Shown piece by piece: positions 15,354-23,677 of a stretch of 46,793 nucleotides of DNA (its first letter is position 1; the number at the start of each line of letters is the position of its first letter). A program made the position numbers and the translations under genes. The notes under the pieces were generated by a model, which worked only from the letters and a program-made list of their open reading frames with translations, was not told where the DNA came from and searched no databases. The stretch covers positions 1 to 46,793 of the forward strand of contig NZ_JAUYUS010000097.1 in NCBI RefSeq assembly GCF_030694575.1, in the 5' to 3' direction. This stretch comes from Parvibaculum sp. Its GTDB lineage: Bacteria; Pseudomonadota; Alphaproteobacteria; Parvibaculales; Parvibaculaceae.

Positions 15354-16280
15354 ATGCAACGCCGCTACCGTATCGGCACCAGAGGCTCCCGACTGGCGCT
15401 CATCCAGGCGAACGAGGTCGCGCGACGGATCGCGCTTGCCCTGCATGCCCATGTCGAGGATGTGACCGAAATCGTCGTCATCTCGACGGCGGGCGACAGG
15501 GTGCAGGACCGGTCGCTCTCGGAAATAGGCGGCAAGGGCCTGTTCACCCAGGAAATAGAGGAGCAGCTTGCCGATGCCCGCATCGATGTCGCGGTCCATT
15601 CGATGAAGGACATGCCGACGCTGCTGCCGGACGGGTTGGTGATCGACTGCCTGCTGGAGCGCGCCGACCCTCGCGACGCTTTCCTGTCGTCCAGGGCGAA
15701 CTCGCTGATGAGCCTTCCGCAAGGGGCAGTCGTCGGCACCTCTTCGCTCCGGCGCGCGGCCCAGGTGCGCGCGCGGCGGCCCGACGTCACCGTGGTTCCC
15801 TTTCGCGGCAATGTGGATACACGCTTGAAGAAGCTTGCCGACGGCGTCGCCGACGCGACGCTTCTCGCCATGGCGGGGCTCACGCGCATGAACCTGCTCG
15901 AATGCGTAACGGCGCCGCTCGCGCCGGAGGAACTGCTGCCCGCCGTCGCGCAGGGCGCAATCGGCATCGAGCGCCGTGCGGGCGACGACGAAGCGGCCCA
16001 TATGCTTGAAAAGCTGCATCATGCCGAGACGGGGCTTCGCATCGCGGCGGAGCGCGCGTTTCTGGCGGTGCTCGACGGTTCCTGCCGCACGCCCATTGCC
16101 GCACTGGCGGAGATATCCGGCGAACGCATGCGGCTCCGCACGATGATCCTGACGCCCGACGGTTCGGAAATACACGAAACGGAACGGGAAGGGCTCGCAA
16201 GCGATGCGATTGCCCTCGGCATCGATGCCGGCGAGGAACTCAAGAGCCGGGCCGGGCCGCATTTCTTCGACGCGGTCTGA
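15354..16280 (+). CDS. hemC: Porphobilinogen deaminase
   Basis: A 308-residue hydroxymethylbilane synthase, which joins four porphobilinogens into the linear tetrapyrrole of heme and corrin synthesis. RIGTRGSRLALIQA is the N-terminal signature, DVAVHSMKDMPT holds substrate contacts, GTSSLRR and PFRGNVDTRL bind the carboxylates, and Cys244 in LDGSCRTPIA carries the dipyrromethane cofactor. Length is normal. It starts the plus-strand heme block: hemD begins five bases after its stop. Confidence 0.97.
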   Translation: MQRRYRIGTRGSRLALIQANEVARRIALALHAHVEDVTEIVVISTAGDRVQDRSLSEIGGKGLFTQEIEEQLADARIDVAVHSMKDMPTLLPDGLVIDCLLERADPRDAFLSSRANSLMSLPQGAVVGTSSLRRAAQVRARRPDVTVVPFRGNVDTRLKKLADGVADATLLAMAGLTRMNLLECVTAPLAPEELLPAVAQGAIGIERRAGDDEAAHMLEKLHHAETGLRIAAERAFLAVLDGSCRTPIAALAEISGERMRLRTMILTPDGSEIHETEREGLASDAIALGIDAGEELKSRAGPHFFDAV

Positions 16281-16285
16281 CGCCG

Positions 16286-16999
16286 ATGAAGCTTCTCGTC
16301 ACGCGACCGGAAGCGGACAGCGCGGCGCTTGTGAAGGCTCTTGCGGCGCTCGGCCATGACGCGGTCGTGGCTCCTCTGCTCGCGATCCGTTTTCTCGACG
16401 AGGCAGCGCTGCCCGCGCGGAACTGGCAGGCGCTCCTCGTCACCTCCGCCAACGGTGCGAGAGCGCTTGGACGGCGGAGGGATGCGGACGCCCTCAGGAA
16501 CCTGCCGGTCTTTGCGGTAGGGCAGGCCAGCGCCGAGGCACTGGTCCACGAAGGCTTCACCCGTGTGAAGGCGGCGGGTGGCGATGTCGATGCGCTGGCC
16601 GCTCTCGTCGTGGCGTCGCTGCGGCCGGACGAGGGGCCGCTTCTCCATGTCGCGGGCAGCGTCGTAGCCGGCGACCTCGGCTCCGCGCTTGCGGCTCATG
16701 GTTTCAAGGTCGAGCGCGCGGTGCTTTACGAGGCGGAGAAGGCGGTACGATTGCCGGGCGCGGCGTGCGATGCACTCGAGAAACGGTCGCTGGATGGCGT
16801 CCTCCTTTATTCACCGCGTACCGCGCGGACCTTCGTCTCGCTCGTCACAAATGCGGGCCTCAAGGATCATCTTGGAGACGTCACTGCCTATTGTTTGTCG
16901 CAGGCCGTGGCCGACGCGTTGAAGGGCCTGCCTCTCCGCGGGGTGAAAATCGCACATGAGCCCGAACAATCGGCCTTGCTTGCGCTCATTTCCGCCTGA
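16286..16999 (+). CDS. hemD: Uroporphyrinogen-III synthase
   Basis: A 237-residue HemD, the enzyme that cyclises and flips ring D of hydroxymethylbilane. The family is poorly conserved. Here LLVTRPEADSAALVKALAALGHD at the start, LLVTSANGARAL, and YSPRTARTFVSL followed by AYCLSQAVADAL are recognisable. Position immediately after hemC supports the call strongly. Both alpha/beta half-domains are present at normal length. Confidence 0.94.
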   Translation: MKLLVTRPEADSAALVKALAALGHDAVVAPLLAIRFLDEAALPARNWQALLVTSANGARALGRRRDADALRNLPVFAVGQASAEALVHEGFTRVKAAGGDVDALAALVVASLRPDEGPLLHVAGSVVAGDLGSALAAHGFKVERAVLYEAEKAVRLPGAACDALEKRSLDGVLLYSPRTARTFVSLVTNAGLKDHLGDVTAYCLSQAVADALKGLPLRGVKIAHEPEQSALLALISA

Positions 17000-17085
17000 T
17001 TTTTCACTGAACTTCGCCCTGACCCTGGGCGTTCAAGCCTCTATAGTGACCCTCTGAAGCCGGACACCCCCGAGAAGGCCTCCCG

Positions 17086-18381
17086 ATGAGCGATGCGAAC
17101 GACAAGAATGCTGGCAAGCCGACAGGCGGAGAAAAGCCGGAAGAGACCGCTCAAAGCGGCGCGCAGGCGGAATATCTGAAGCCCGAAGCGGGCCAGGGGC
17201 CGCGCAAGCCGAAGCGTCCGAAGGAACCGCGGACCATAGACGGTACCGCCGAGGAGGTTTCCGAAGAAACATCCGCCGATGCGGGTACCGGGCCGGTGCC
17301 GCCGGTGAATGAGCCGCGGCGTCCGTCCGCGATGCCGGGTCTGCTCGCCGCCGGAGCGGCCGGTCTCGGCGGCGCGGTTGTCGCCCTCGCTGCCGTCTGG
17401 GCGACCGGGATGCTGCAGGGCGAGCCGGACGGCGTGGTGCGCACCGATTTCGATGCGCGGATCGCGGCCCTGGAAAACAGCAGTGAAGACGGTCTCGCCT
17501 CGCTGACCGGCAAGCTGGACGAACTGACCGGCCGGCTCGATGCCGTCGAACAGAATGTGAGTGCCGCCGCCGAGGCGCCCGAGAGCGCGGCCGCCATCGT
17601 GGAGCAGCTCGACAGTCTCGCCGCGGAGACGCAGCAACTGAAGAGCGCGCTCAACGACACGCGCACTACCGCGCGCAACATGCAACAGCGGATCGACGAA
17701 ATGGCGGAGGCGATGCCGCCCGCCGGCATGGCCGAGCAGATCGGCAGCCTCGATGCGCTGGTGAAGGCGCTCGACCTTCGTCTCGCCTCGCTTGCGCCCG
17801 AAGTCGAGAAGATGGAAGCGCGTGTCGTCGCGCTGGAAGAAAAGAAGGACGACCCGGACGCAGCCGCCCGCGCTGCACTCGGCCTTGCGCTTGCCAACCT
17901 CGCCCGCGCCGCCGAAACGCCCGGCGTCTTCACGGCCGAGCTCGACGCCGTTGCGGCGTTCCTGCCGGAGGAGCCTGCGTTACAACAGCTTGCGGATGCA
18001 GCGGCCACCGGCGTTCCGACACGGGCAGCACTTGAGGCGCGCTTTCCTTCTCTCGCCCAGAATATTTTCGATGCCGAGCGCCGCGCCGGCGAGGACGGTA
18101 TCTGGTCGCGCTTCGTCTCCAACGCGAAGTCGCTCGTGACGGTACGGCGGACCGGCGAGATATCGGGCGAAACGACCGAAGCCGCCGTCGCGCGCATGGA
18201 GGAACGGCTCAAGGTTCACGATCTCGCGGGTGCCGTCGTGGAAGCAAGGACGCTGCAGGGGCCTGCCGCCGAAGCCGCCGCGCCGTGGCTCGCCGATGCC
18301 GAAGCGCGATTGCAGGCCGATGCGCTGGTACGCGATCTCACCGCGCGTGTCGTCGGACAGCTCGCCAAGGCGAAAGGCTGA
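17086..18381 (+). CDS. Mitofilin (Mic60)-like inner-membrane protein
   Basis: A 431-residue protein of the alphaproteobacterial Mic60/IMMP family, found between hemD and hemY. It has an acidic, low-complexity N-terminal region (residues 1-85), one membrane span (LLAAGAAGLGGAVVALAAVW, about 86-108), and then a long coiled-coil rich in Glu, Ala and Leu (about 120-260). The C-terminal helical mitofilin signature runs from about residue 300 (FLPEEPALQQLADAA onward). Bacterial Mic60 shapes intracytoplasmic membranes; the gene position next to heme genes is conserved. The bulk should face the periplasm. Confidence 0.92.
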   Translation: MSDANDKNAGKPTGGEKPEETAQSGAQAEYLKPEAGQGPRKPKRPKEPRTIDGTAEEVSEETSADAGTGPVPPVNEPRRPSAMPGLLAAGAAGLGGAVVALAAVWATGMLQGEPDGVVRTDFDARIAALENSSEDGLASLTGKLDELTGRLDAVEQNVSAAAEAPESAAAIVEQLDSLAAETQQLKSALNDTRTTARNMQQRIDEMAEAMPPAGMAEQIGSLDALVKALDLRLASLAPEVEKMEARVVALEEKKDDPDAAARAALGLALANLARAAETPGVFTAELDAVAAFLPEEPALQQLADAAATGVPTRAALEARFPSLAQNIFDAERRAGEDGIWSRFVSNAKSLVTVRRTGEISGETTEAAVARMEERLKVHDLAGAVVEARTLQGPAAEAAAPWLADAEARLQADALVRDLTARVVGQLAKAKG

Positions 18382-18388
18382 AGCCGCC

Positions 18389-19936
18389 ATGCTCCGTGCG
18401 CTTTATACGTTTCTCATCGTCGCCATACTGAGCGGCATCGCGATCTGGCTTGCCGACAATCCTGGCGACCTCACCATGCATTGGCGCGGTTACGAAATCC
18501 GCACCAGCTTCGTCGTCGGCGTCGGCGCCATGGCGCTTGCCGCCTTTCTCGTGCTTCTGATCTACAGGATCGTCGTGAGCTTTATCGAGACGCCGGCAAG
18601 CGTCTCCGCCTATCTCGAAAAGCGCCGGCAGCAGAAAGGCTTTCTCGCCCTGTCGCGTGGCATGGTGGCGGTCGCCGCCGGCGATGCGAGCGATGCCAAG
18701 CGTTATGCCGCACAGGCGCACAAGCTGCTCGACGCGCCGCCGCTGACATTGCTTCTTGCAGCGCAGGCCGCGCAGCTTGAGGGCGACGAGGCGGCCGCGA
18801 CGAAATATTTCGAGCAGATGCTGGCGGCACCCGAAACGGAGTTTCTCGGTCTCCGCGGGCTCTTCATTCAGGCGCGCCGCGCGGGTGACCGCGACGGTGC
18901 GCTGGCCCATGCCCGCCGCGCATTCGATCTCCGGCCGCAAACGCCTTGGGCGGCGCAAGCCGTGTTCGAGATCGAGGCCGCCGAAGAGGACTGGGACGGC
19001 GCGCTGAAAACGCTCGACCGGGTGGTGTCGGCGAAACTCATTCCGCGCGATGAAGCGCGCCGGCGCCGTGCGGTGCTGCTGACCGCGCAGGCGATGACTG
19101 CGTTCGAGGCGGCGCATGGCCAGGTCGGCGAAGGACGGACCGGCGCTCTCGACAAGGCGGCGAAGCTTGCGCTCGAAGCTGTGTCGCTCGAACCGCGCTT
19201 TCCGCCCGCCGTCGCTCTCGCGGCACGGCTTTGCGGAGAAACCGGCCGCGCGCGGAAGGGAATGAAACTCATCGAGGATGCGTGGACCCTTGCGCCTCAC
19301 CCCGACCTTGCCGAAGTCTGGCTCGACATGATCGAAGGCGAAAGCGGTTATGACCGCGCGGCGCGCGCGCGTGTACTTGCCTCGCGCAATATCGATCATA
19401 TCGAAAGCCGTATTCTTCTGGCGCGCGGTGCGATCGGCGCGCGCGATTGGGCGGCGGCGCGCGAGGCGCTCGCGCCTTATGCCGGGCCCGATGCGAAGGA
19501 AGTCGCGACGCAGCGCGTCTGCGAATTGATGGCTGAGATAGAAGAAGGCGAATTCGGAGACCGCGGCGCGTCGCGGAGCTGGCTGACGCGCGCTCTTCAT
19601 GCACCGGAAGACCCGCAATGGACGGGCACGGGTTACCGCTCCTCGCGCTGGTCGCCGGTCAACCCGGTGACGGGCGAGTTCGATGCGCTGGAATGGTCGG
19701 CGCCGGTGGCGGCGCTCGCGCATGAGGCGGCGGCCGGGCAGACCGCTTCCGAGCCGGAGGCCGTGCAGGATGCCGTGCCGGTTCCGCAGCCGGAGGTCGG
19801 GCTTTCGGTTACCCGCGACGAGCAGAGAAAATCCGCGGCGGCGGGCGAGGTGCTTGCCTTTCATCCGCCGCTGCCGGACGATCCCGGTCCTGAGGAGACA
19901 GCCGAGGAGGCTCAGGAGGGGGAACGGAAATGGTGA
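18389..19936 (+). CDS. HemY-like tetratricopeptide membrane protein
   Basis: A 515-residue HemY N-terminal-domain protein. It starts MLRALYTFLIVAILSGIAIW and has two membrane spans (about 4-22 and 44-66) around the WHWRGYEIRTS loop motif of the HemY N-terminal domain. TPR-like helical repeats follow (LLLAAQAAQLEGDEAAATKY and similar). ATG 18389 lies seven bases after the Mic60 stop. The C-terminal tail is Pro/Glu-rich and low complexity. This protein is distinct from protoporphyrinogen oxidase, also called HemY in Bacillus. Its role near heme synthesis is unproven. It overlaps the next gene by seven bases. Confidence 0.92.
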   Translation: MLRALYTFLIVAILSGIAIWLADNPGDLTMHWRGYEIRTSFVVGVGAMALAAFLVLLIYRIVVSFIETPASVSAYLEKRRQQKGFLALSRGMVAVAAGDASDAKRYAAQAHKLLDAPPLTLLLAAQAAQLEGDEAAATKYFEQMLAAPETEFLGLRGLFIQARRAGDRDGALAHARRAFDLRPQTPWAAQAVFEIEAAEEDWDGALKTLDRVVSAKLIPRDEARRRRAVLLTAQAMTAFEAAHGQVGEGRTGALDKAAKLALEAVSLEPRFPPAVALAARLCGETGRARKGMKLIEDAWTLAPHPDLAEVWLDMIEGESGYDRAARARVLASRNIDHIESRILLARGAIGARDWAAAREALAPYAGPDAKEVATQRVCELMAEIEEGEFGDRGASRSWLTRALHAPEDPQWTGTGYRSSRWSPVNPVTGEFDALEWSAPVAALAHEAAAGQTASEPEAVQDAVPVPQPEVGLSVTRDEQRKSAAAGEVLAFHPPLPDDPGPEETAEEAQEGERKW

Positions 19937-20949
19937 AGCGGATTTTTGCCGGCACGCTGACGCTTATTGTGCTGGCGCTTGCGGTAATCGTTATTTCGGT
20001 CGTGCGTTTCGATGTGCCGCGTGAGGAATTGATCGGCAAGTATGCGACGGAAGCATCGCAATTCGTCACGCTGCCGGGGGGCGGTAGCGTGCATGTGCGT
20101 GACGAAGGCAACAGGCAAGGACCGGCGCTCGTCCTGGTTCACGGCTCCAATGCCTCGCTCCACACGTGGGAACCGTGGGTTGCGGACCTCGGCGACACCT
20201 ATCGCATCGTCAGCATGGATCTGCCGGGCCACGGTCTTACCGGGCGGATACCGGGCGACGATTACTCGCGCGAGGGCATGACGCAGACCGTCCATGAACT
20301 GACGGAGATACTGGGCGTCGACCGTTTCGCCATCGCCGGCAATTCGATGGGCGGCGGCGTCGCGGCCCTTTATGCGCTGGAGCATCCGGACCGCGTCTCG
20401 GCCCTCATTCTCGTCGACGCGGCGGGGATCCCCGTCGAGCGCAATGACGGCGAAGTGCCGCTTGCCTTCCGTATCGCGCGCATGCCCGTCATCAGCAACG
20501 CGATGCGCTACGTGCTGCCGCGTTCTCTGGTGGAAGAAGGCGTGCGCAAGGTCTTTGTCGACCAGTCGAAGGTCACCGACGAGATGGTCGCGCGCTATTT
20601 CGATCTGTCGCTTCATGAAGGCAACCGCGATGCGACGCGGATGCGCTTCGCGAGCTATGCGACGCGGGATGAGGAAGCCTTTGCCGTCCGGCTCGGCGAG
20701 CTAAAGATGCCGACGCTGATCCTGTGGGGCGACAAGGATGGCCTTATCCCTGTCTCCGCGGCGCATGAGTTCAAGGCCCGCATCCCCCAGGCAGAGCTCG
20801 TCATCTTCGAGAATGTCGGCCATGTGCCGATGGAGGAAGTGGCAGGGGAGAGCTCGGCGGCGGTTCGCGATTTCCTTACCCGCGCGCTCGCCGAAGTGTC
20901 CGGACCCCCGGACGGGATGGCGGCGGCCGGGGCCGCTATAGAGGAATAG
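19930..20949 (+). CDS. Membrane-anchored alpha/beta hydrolase
   Basis: A 339-residue alpha/beta-hydrolase. Residues 5-26 (IFAGTLTLIVLALAVIVISV) form an uncleaved membrane anchor. The oxyanion motif is LVHGSNAS, the nucleophile is in AGNSMGGG, the acid in LWGDKDGLIP, and the catalytic His in NVGHVPMEE, so the triad is complete. It resembles haloalkane or epoxide-hydrolase-type enzymes, but residues that would prove this are not clear. It overlaps the HemY-like stop by seven bases and so is translationally tied to the heme block, an addition not usual for that operon. Confidence 0.9.
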   Translation: MVKRIFAGTLTLIVLALAVIVISVVRFDVPREELIGKYATEASQFVTLPGGGSVHVRDEGNRQGPALVLVHGSNASLHTWEPWVADLGDTYRIVSMDLPGHGLTGRIPGDDYSREGMTQTVHELTEILGVDRFAIAGNSMGGGVAALYALEHPDRVSALILVDAAGIPVERNDGEVPLAFRIARMPVISNAMRYVLPRSLVEEGVRKVFVDQSKVTDEMVARYFDLSLHEGNRDATRMRFASYATRDEEAFAVRLGELKMPTLILWGDKDGLIPVSAAHEFKARIPQAELVIFENVGHVPMEEVAGESSAAVRDFLTRALAEVSGPPDGMAAAGAAIEE

Positions 20950-21025
20950 AAGGGCAGTTTCGCGCCGGGCCCTGCTTCTCCCTGTTGCCAAAGACGGCGG
21001 GGCGGGGTATCTGAGGGCCCTCGCA

Positions 21026-21047
21026 GACCGGCATTTTCCCGCCGGTC
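21026..21047. other. Hairpin GACCGGC..GCCGGTC before tRNA-Thr
   Basis: 7-bp perfect arms around ATTTTCCC, five bases before the tRNA. No T-run follows, so it is a poor terminator. It may act in tRNA precursor processing or as a weak barrier after the hydrolase. Confidence 0.35.
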
Positions 21048-21051
21048 CGGC

Positions 21052-21127
21052 GCCGCTTTAGCTCAGTTGGTAGAGCACCTCATTCGTAATGAGGGGGTCG
21101 GGTGTTCGAGTCACCCAAGCGGCACCA
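21052..21127 (+). tRNA. tRNA-Thr (CGT anticodon)
   Basis: 76 nt with encoded CCA (21125-21127). Acceptor stem is GCCGCTT/AAGCGGC. The D-loop reads TAGCTCAGTTGGTAGAGCA, the anticodon stem CCTCA/TGAGG with loop TTCGTAA (anticodon CGT), and the T-loop GTTCGAGTC. It reads ACG codons, frequent in this GC-rich genome. No integrase or repeated 3' end nearby, so it is not serving as an attachment site here. Confidence 0.97.
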
Positions 21128-21232
21128 CTTTTCCGCTCTCTTCTTCGCATTACTGTCATATCGCCCTAGATTTGTGTGGCTGCCCGGACCCGGAGCCGCG
21201 CACCTGCATTTCCGACAGCGAGGCCCAGACAA

Positions 21233-22660
21233 ATGAGCGACACATCTTCCGACCGCAAGTACACGCGTTTCAGCGGCCGCATGGTCATGGTCGGGTTCGG
21301 CAGTATCGGGCAGGGCGTTCTGCCGCTCCTGCTGCGTCATGTCGATGTGTCGCCGAGCCAGATTTCGATTGTGACGGCGGACGGTGCGGGCCAGGCGGAA
21401 GCGGAAGAGTATGGCGTCCGGTTCACGGTCACGCCTCTTCGCAAGGGCAATTACCTGTCCATTCTCGACCCGATGCTTTCGGAGGGTGACTTTCTCATCA
21501 ACCTGTCGGTCGATGTGTCGAGCGTTGCGCTCGCCGAGTTCTGCCGTTCCAAGGGTGCGCTCTATCTCGACACCTGCATCGAGCCGTGGAGCGGGCAATA
21601 TACGGACGCGTCGCGTTCGCCTTCACAGCGGTCGAATTATGCACTCCGCCAGAGCGCGCTGGCTCTCCGGGAGAAATACCCGGACGGACCGACTGCGATT
21701 TTTACCCATGGTGCCAATCCCGGTCTCGTCTCGCATTTCGTCAAGCAGGCGCTGCTCGATATCGCGAAGGATACCGGCGTCGAGGCGGCCAAGCCCCGGA
21801 GCCGCGAGGAATGGGCGCACTTGTCCCAACGGCTCGGCATCAAGGTCATTCACATCGCCGAACGCGACACGCAGGTGTCGCCGATACCGAAAGCCACCGG
21901 CGAGTTCGTCAACACCTGGTCGGTCGACGGGTTCGTCGGCGAGGGCAGTCAGCCGGCCGAGCTTGGCTGGGGCACGCATGAGCGGCATTTCCCGCCGGAC
22001 GGGCAGGGGCATACGACAGGCTCGGGCTGCGCAATCTTTCTTGCGCGGCCGGGGGCGTCCACGCGAGTGAGAAGCTGGACGCCGAATGAAGGCCCCTATC
22101 ACGGCTTTCTCATCACGCATGGCGAAGCGATCTCGCTTGCCGACTACCTCACCGTGCGAGACGGCGAAACCGTGAAATGCCGTCCGACCGTGCACTACGC
22201 CTACCACCCCTGCAACGTCGCCGTCCTTTCGCTGCACGAGCTTGCCGGCAAGAACTGGCAGATACAGAAGGCGAAGCGGCTGATGATGGACGAGATCAGC
22301 GAAGGCATGGATGAGCTTGGCGTGCTGCTGATGGGACACGCCAAGGGCGCCTACTGGTATGGCTCGCAGCTCACGATCGACGAGGCGCGCCGCCTGGCGC
22401 CGCACAACAACGCGACGAGCCTTCAGGTGACGGTTTCCGTTCTCTCCGGTGTGATCTGGGCGATCGAGAACCCGGATCGCTGGGTGACGGAACCGGAAGA
22501 AATGGATTTCGAACGCATTCTCGAAATCGCCCGGCCCTATCTGGGCACCATGACGGGCGTCTATAGCGACTGGACGCCGCTTCTCGACAGGGGTCTTTTG
22601 TTCAAGGAGGACCTGGACGAAGACGATCCCTGGCAGTTCAAGAATTTCCGGGTGGTGTAA
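21233..22660 (+). CDS. hss: Homospermidine synthase
   Basis: A 475-residue NAD-dependent homospermidine synthase of the alphaproteobacterial type. It condenses two putrescines (or putrescine and spermidine) to sym-homospermidine, a main polyamine of this class. The Rossmann motif VMVGFGSIGQGVL is at residues 18-30. TDASRSPSQRSNYALRQSAL, THGANPGLVSHFVKQAL and WGTHERHFPPDG are typical stretches. Start at ATG 21233 is chosen from the family N-terminus; the longer frame reads back towards the tRNA. It ends before a hairpin (22678-22709). Confidence 0.95.
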   Translation: MSDTSSDRKYTRFSGRMVMVGFGSIGQGVLPLLLRHVDVSPSQISIVTADGAGQAEAEEYGVRFTVTPLRKGNYLSILDPMLSEGDFLINLSVDVSSVALAEFCRSKGALYLDTCIEPWSGQYTDASRSPSQRSNYALRQSALALREKYPDGPTAIFTHGANPGLVSHFVKQALLDIAKDTGVEAAKPRSREEWAHLSQRLGIKVIHIAERDTQVSPIPKATGEFVNTWSVDGFVGEGSQPAELGWGTHERHFPPDGQGHTTGSGCAIFLARPGASTRVRSWTPNEGPYHGFLITHGEAISLADYLTVRDGETVKCRPTVHYAYHPCNVAVLSLHELAGKNWQIQKAKRLMMDEISEGMDELGVLLMGHAKGAYWYGSQLTIDEARRLAPHNNATSLQVTVSVLSGVIWAIENPDRWVTEPEEMDFERILEIARPYLGTMTGVYSDWTPLLDRGLLFKEDLDEDDPWQFKNFRVV

Positions 22661-22677
22661 GGCGGGGTGAAACAGAA

Positions 22678-22709
22678 AAGGCCGCCCCCTCGTACAAAGG
22701 GACGGCCTT
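22678..22709 (-). terminator. Hairpin terminator, best oriented on the minus strand
   Basis: AAGGCCGCCCC pairs with GGGACGGCCTT over ten of eleven positions. On the minus strand the stem is followed by TTTTCTGTTT, a usable T-run for the YRG-repeat gene ending at 22788. On the plus strand it may also stop hss, 18 bases downstream of its stop codon. Confidence 0.7.
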
Positions 22710-22787
22710 CCTGCCTATCGGGACCTGCGCGCCGAGTTCTCGTTTGGGGAAGGCAACCCTCAGACGGTGGCAGGTGCGCAGTTTCCG

Positions 22788-22964
22788 TCAGTCGTGCTGC
22801 GGAATGCCCCGGTAGCGCATATCGGTGTGGCTGGCGCGCGGCTTGTCGTGATGTGCAAGCGCCGAGTTGTAGGTCGCGCCGCGATAATTGAGCGTCGTGT
22901 CGCGCGTCCTGGCGGGGTGCTTGTCGCCGTGATGGGCAACGCCCCTGTAGGTGAGATCGGTCAT
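22788..22964 (-). CDS. YRG-repeat micro-protein (58 aa, DUF4278-like)
   Basis: A 58-residue protein with three copies of a Y-R-G unit: LTYRGVAHH (4-12), LNYRGATYN (25-33) and MRYRGIPQH (49-57), separated by H-H-x-D-K linkers. This resembles DUF4278 proteins, which carry YRG-x-x-Y units. GGGAGG lies five bases before the ATG, and a promoter (23000-23028) and terminator (22678-22709) frame it, so it is a complete gene. It is rich in His, Arg and Asp; nucleic-acid or metal contacts can be imagined but are not shown. It is divergent from the RHH-PII gene. Confidence 0.75.
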   Translation of the reverse strand: MTDLTYRGVAHHGDKHPARTRDTTLNYRGATYNSALAHHDKPRASHTDMRYRGIPQHD

Positions 22965-22999
22965 GGATGCCTCCCGTGATTGGTCCTGTCTTGCCGCTT

Positions 23000-23028
23000 A
23001 ATATGAGTAAGATGTGTAAGTTTGTCAA
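23000..23028 (-). promoter_or_regulatory. Sigma-70-type promoter for the YRG-repeat gene
   Basis: On the minus strand, TTGACA (23023-23028) is followed by 17 bases and CATATT (23000-23005). It lies 36 bases upstream of the ATG at 22964. Confidence 0.6.
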
Positions 23029-23054
23029 TAAGCTCATATGGAGCAATTACACAT
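23001..23054. promoter_or_regulatory. Interlaced inverted repeats in the YRG / RHH-PII divergent region
   Basis: Two repeat pairs interlock: ATATGAG (23001-23007) with CTCATAT (23033-23039), and ATGTGTAA (23012-23019) with TTACACAT (23047-23054). All arms are perfect. They cover the -10 and -35 boxes of the minus-strand promoter. Short half-sites in two orientations suit a ribbon-helix-helix protein, and the gene downstream (23174) encodes one. Autoregulation is inferred. Confidence 0.5.
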
Positions 23055-23173
23055 TCTTTGGACAGGACTAAGGGCGGCTGTTACAAAGACTCAATATCCT
23101 CAGGTTTTCCGGCATTTTTCCTGCCTTGCGCGGGCGCCGGGTGCCGGAGTTGTTTGTGTGAGCGAGGGTGAAT

Positions 23174-23671
23174 ATGGAAAAACTCGATCAGCGAATCCAG
23201 CTTGTCGCCTCGGTTGAGTTCAACAACGTGGTCGACCGCTGGCGCCGGGAACAGGCGGATTTGCCGTCCCGCTCCGAGGCGATCCGTCGCCTCGTCCTTC
23301 ATGGCCTCGAATATGAGAAGAGCTTTCCGATGCGCATGATCACCGCGATTATCCGGCCTCACAAATACGAAGAATTGCGCGATGCACTGATCGCCCTCGG
23401 CATCGAGGGCATTACGGTCACCCAGGTTTCCGGCTTCGGCCGGCAGCGCGGCCAGACCGAGATCTATCGCGGCGCGGAATACAACGTCGCGGAAGTGCCG
23501 AAAGTCCGCATCGATGTCGCGGTCAGCGCGGCCCTCGCCGAAAAGGCCGTCCGCGAGATCGAGCGGGTGGCGAACACGGGCAAGATCGGCGACGGCAAGA
23601 TCTTCGTTCAGCCGCTGGAGCAGGTCATCCGCATCCGAACCGGCGAAACGAATGAAACCGCGCTCGGCTGA
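23174..23671 (+). CDS. Ribbon-helix-helix domain fused to a PII signalling protein
   Basis: A 165-residue protein in one uninterrupted frame. Residues 1-50 look like an RHH DNA-binding domain: strand RIQLVAS, helix VEFNNVVDRWRREQ, turn DLPSRS, helix EAIRRLVLHGLEYEKS. Residues 53-165 are a complete PII (GlnB/GlnK) domain beginning MRMITAIIRPHKYEELRDAL. The T-loop is GFGRQRGQTEIYRGAEYNV, with Tyr103 matching Tyr51, the uridylylation site; the C-terminal signature is TGKIGDGKIFV. ATG 23174 has GAGG six bases upstream. An internal ATG (23330) has only a weak AAGAG site, so separate translation of plain PII is possible. PII senses 2-oxoglutarate and ATP/ADP; joined to RHH it would be a nitrogen- or energy-responsive DNA-binding regulator. 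No amtB or glnA nearby. Confidence 0.85.
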   Translation: MEKLDQRIQLVASVEFNNVVDRWRREQADLPSRSEAIRRLVLHGLEYEKSFPMRMITAIIRPHKYEELRDALIALGIEGITVTQVSGFGRQRGQTEIYRGAEYNVAEVPKVRIDVAVSAALAEKAVREIERVANTGKIGDGKIFVQPLEQVIRIRTGETNETALG

Positions 23672-23677
23672 GACGTT

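Noticed and set aside
21052-21127. tRNA-Thr as an integration site
   Set aside because: No integrase, no repeated tRNA 3' end nearby, and flanking genes are ordinary chromosomal ones.
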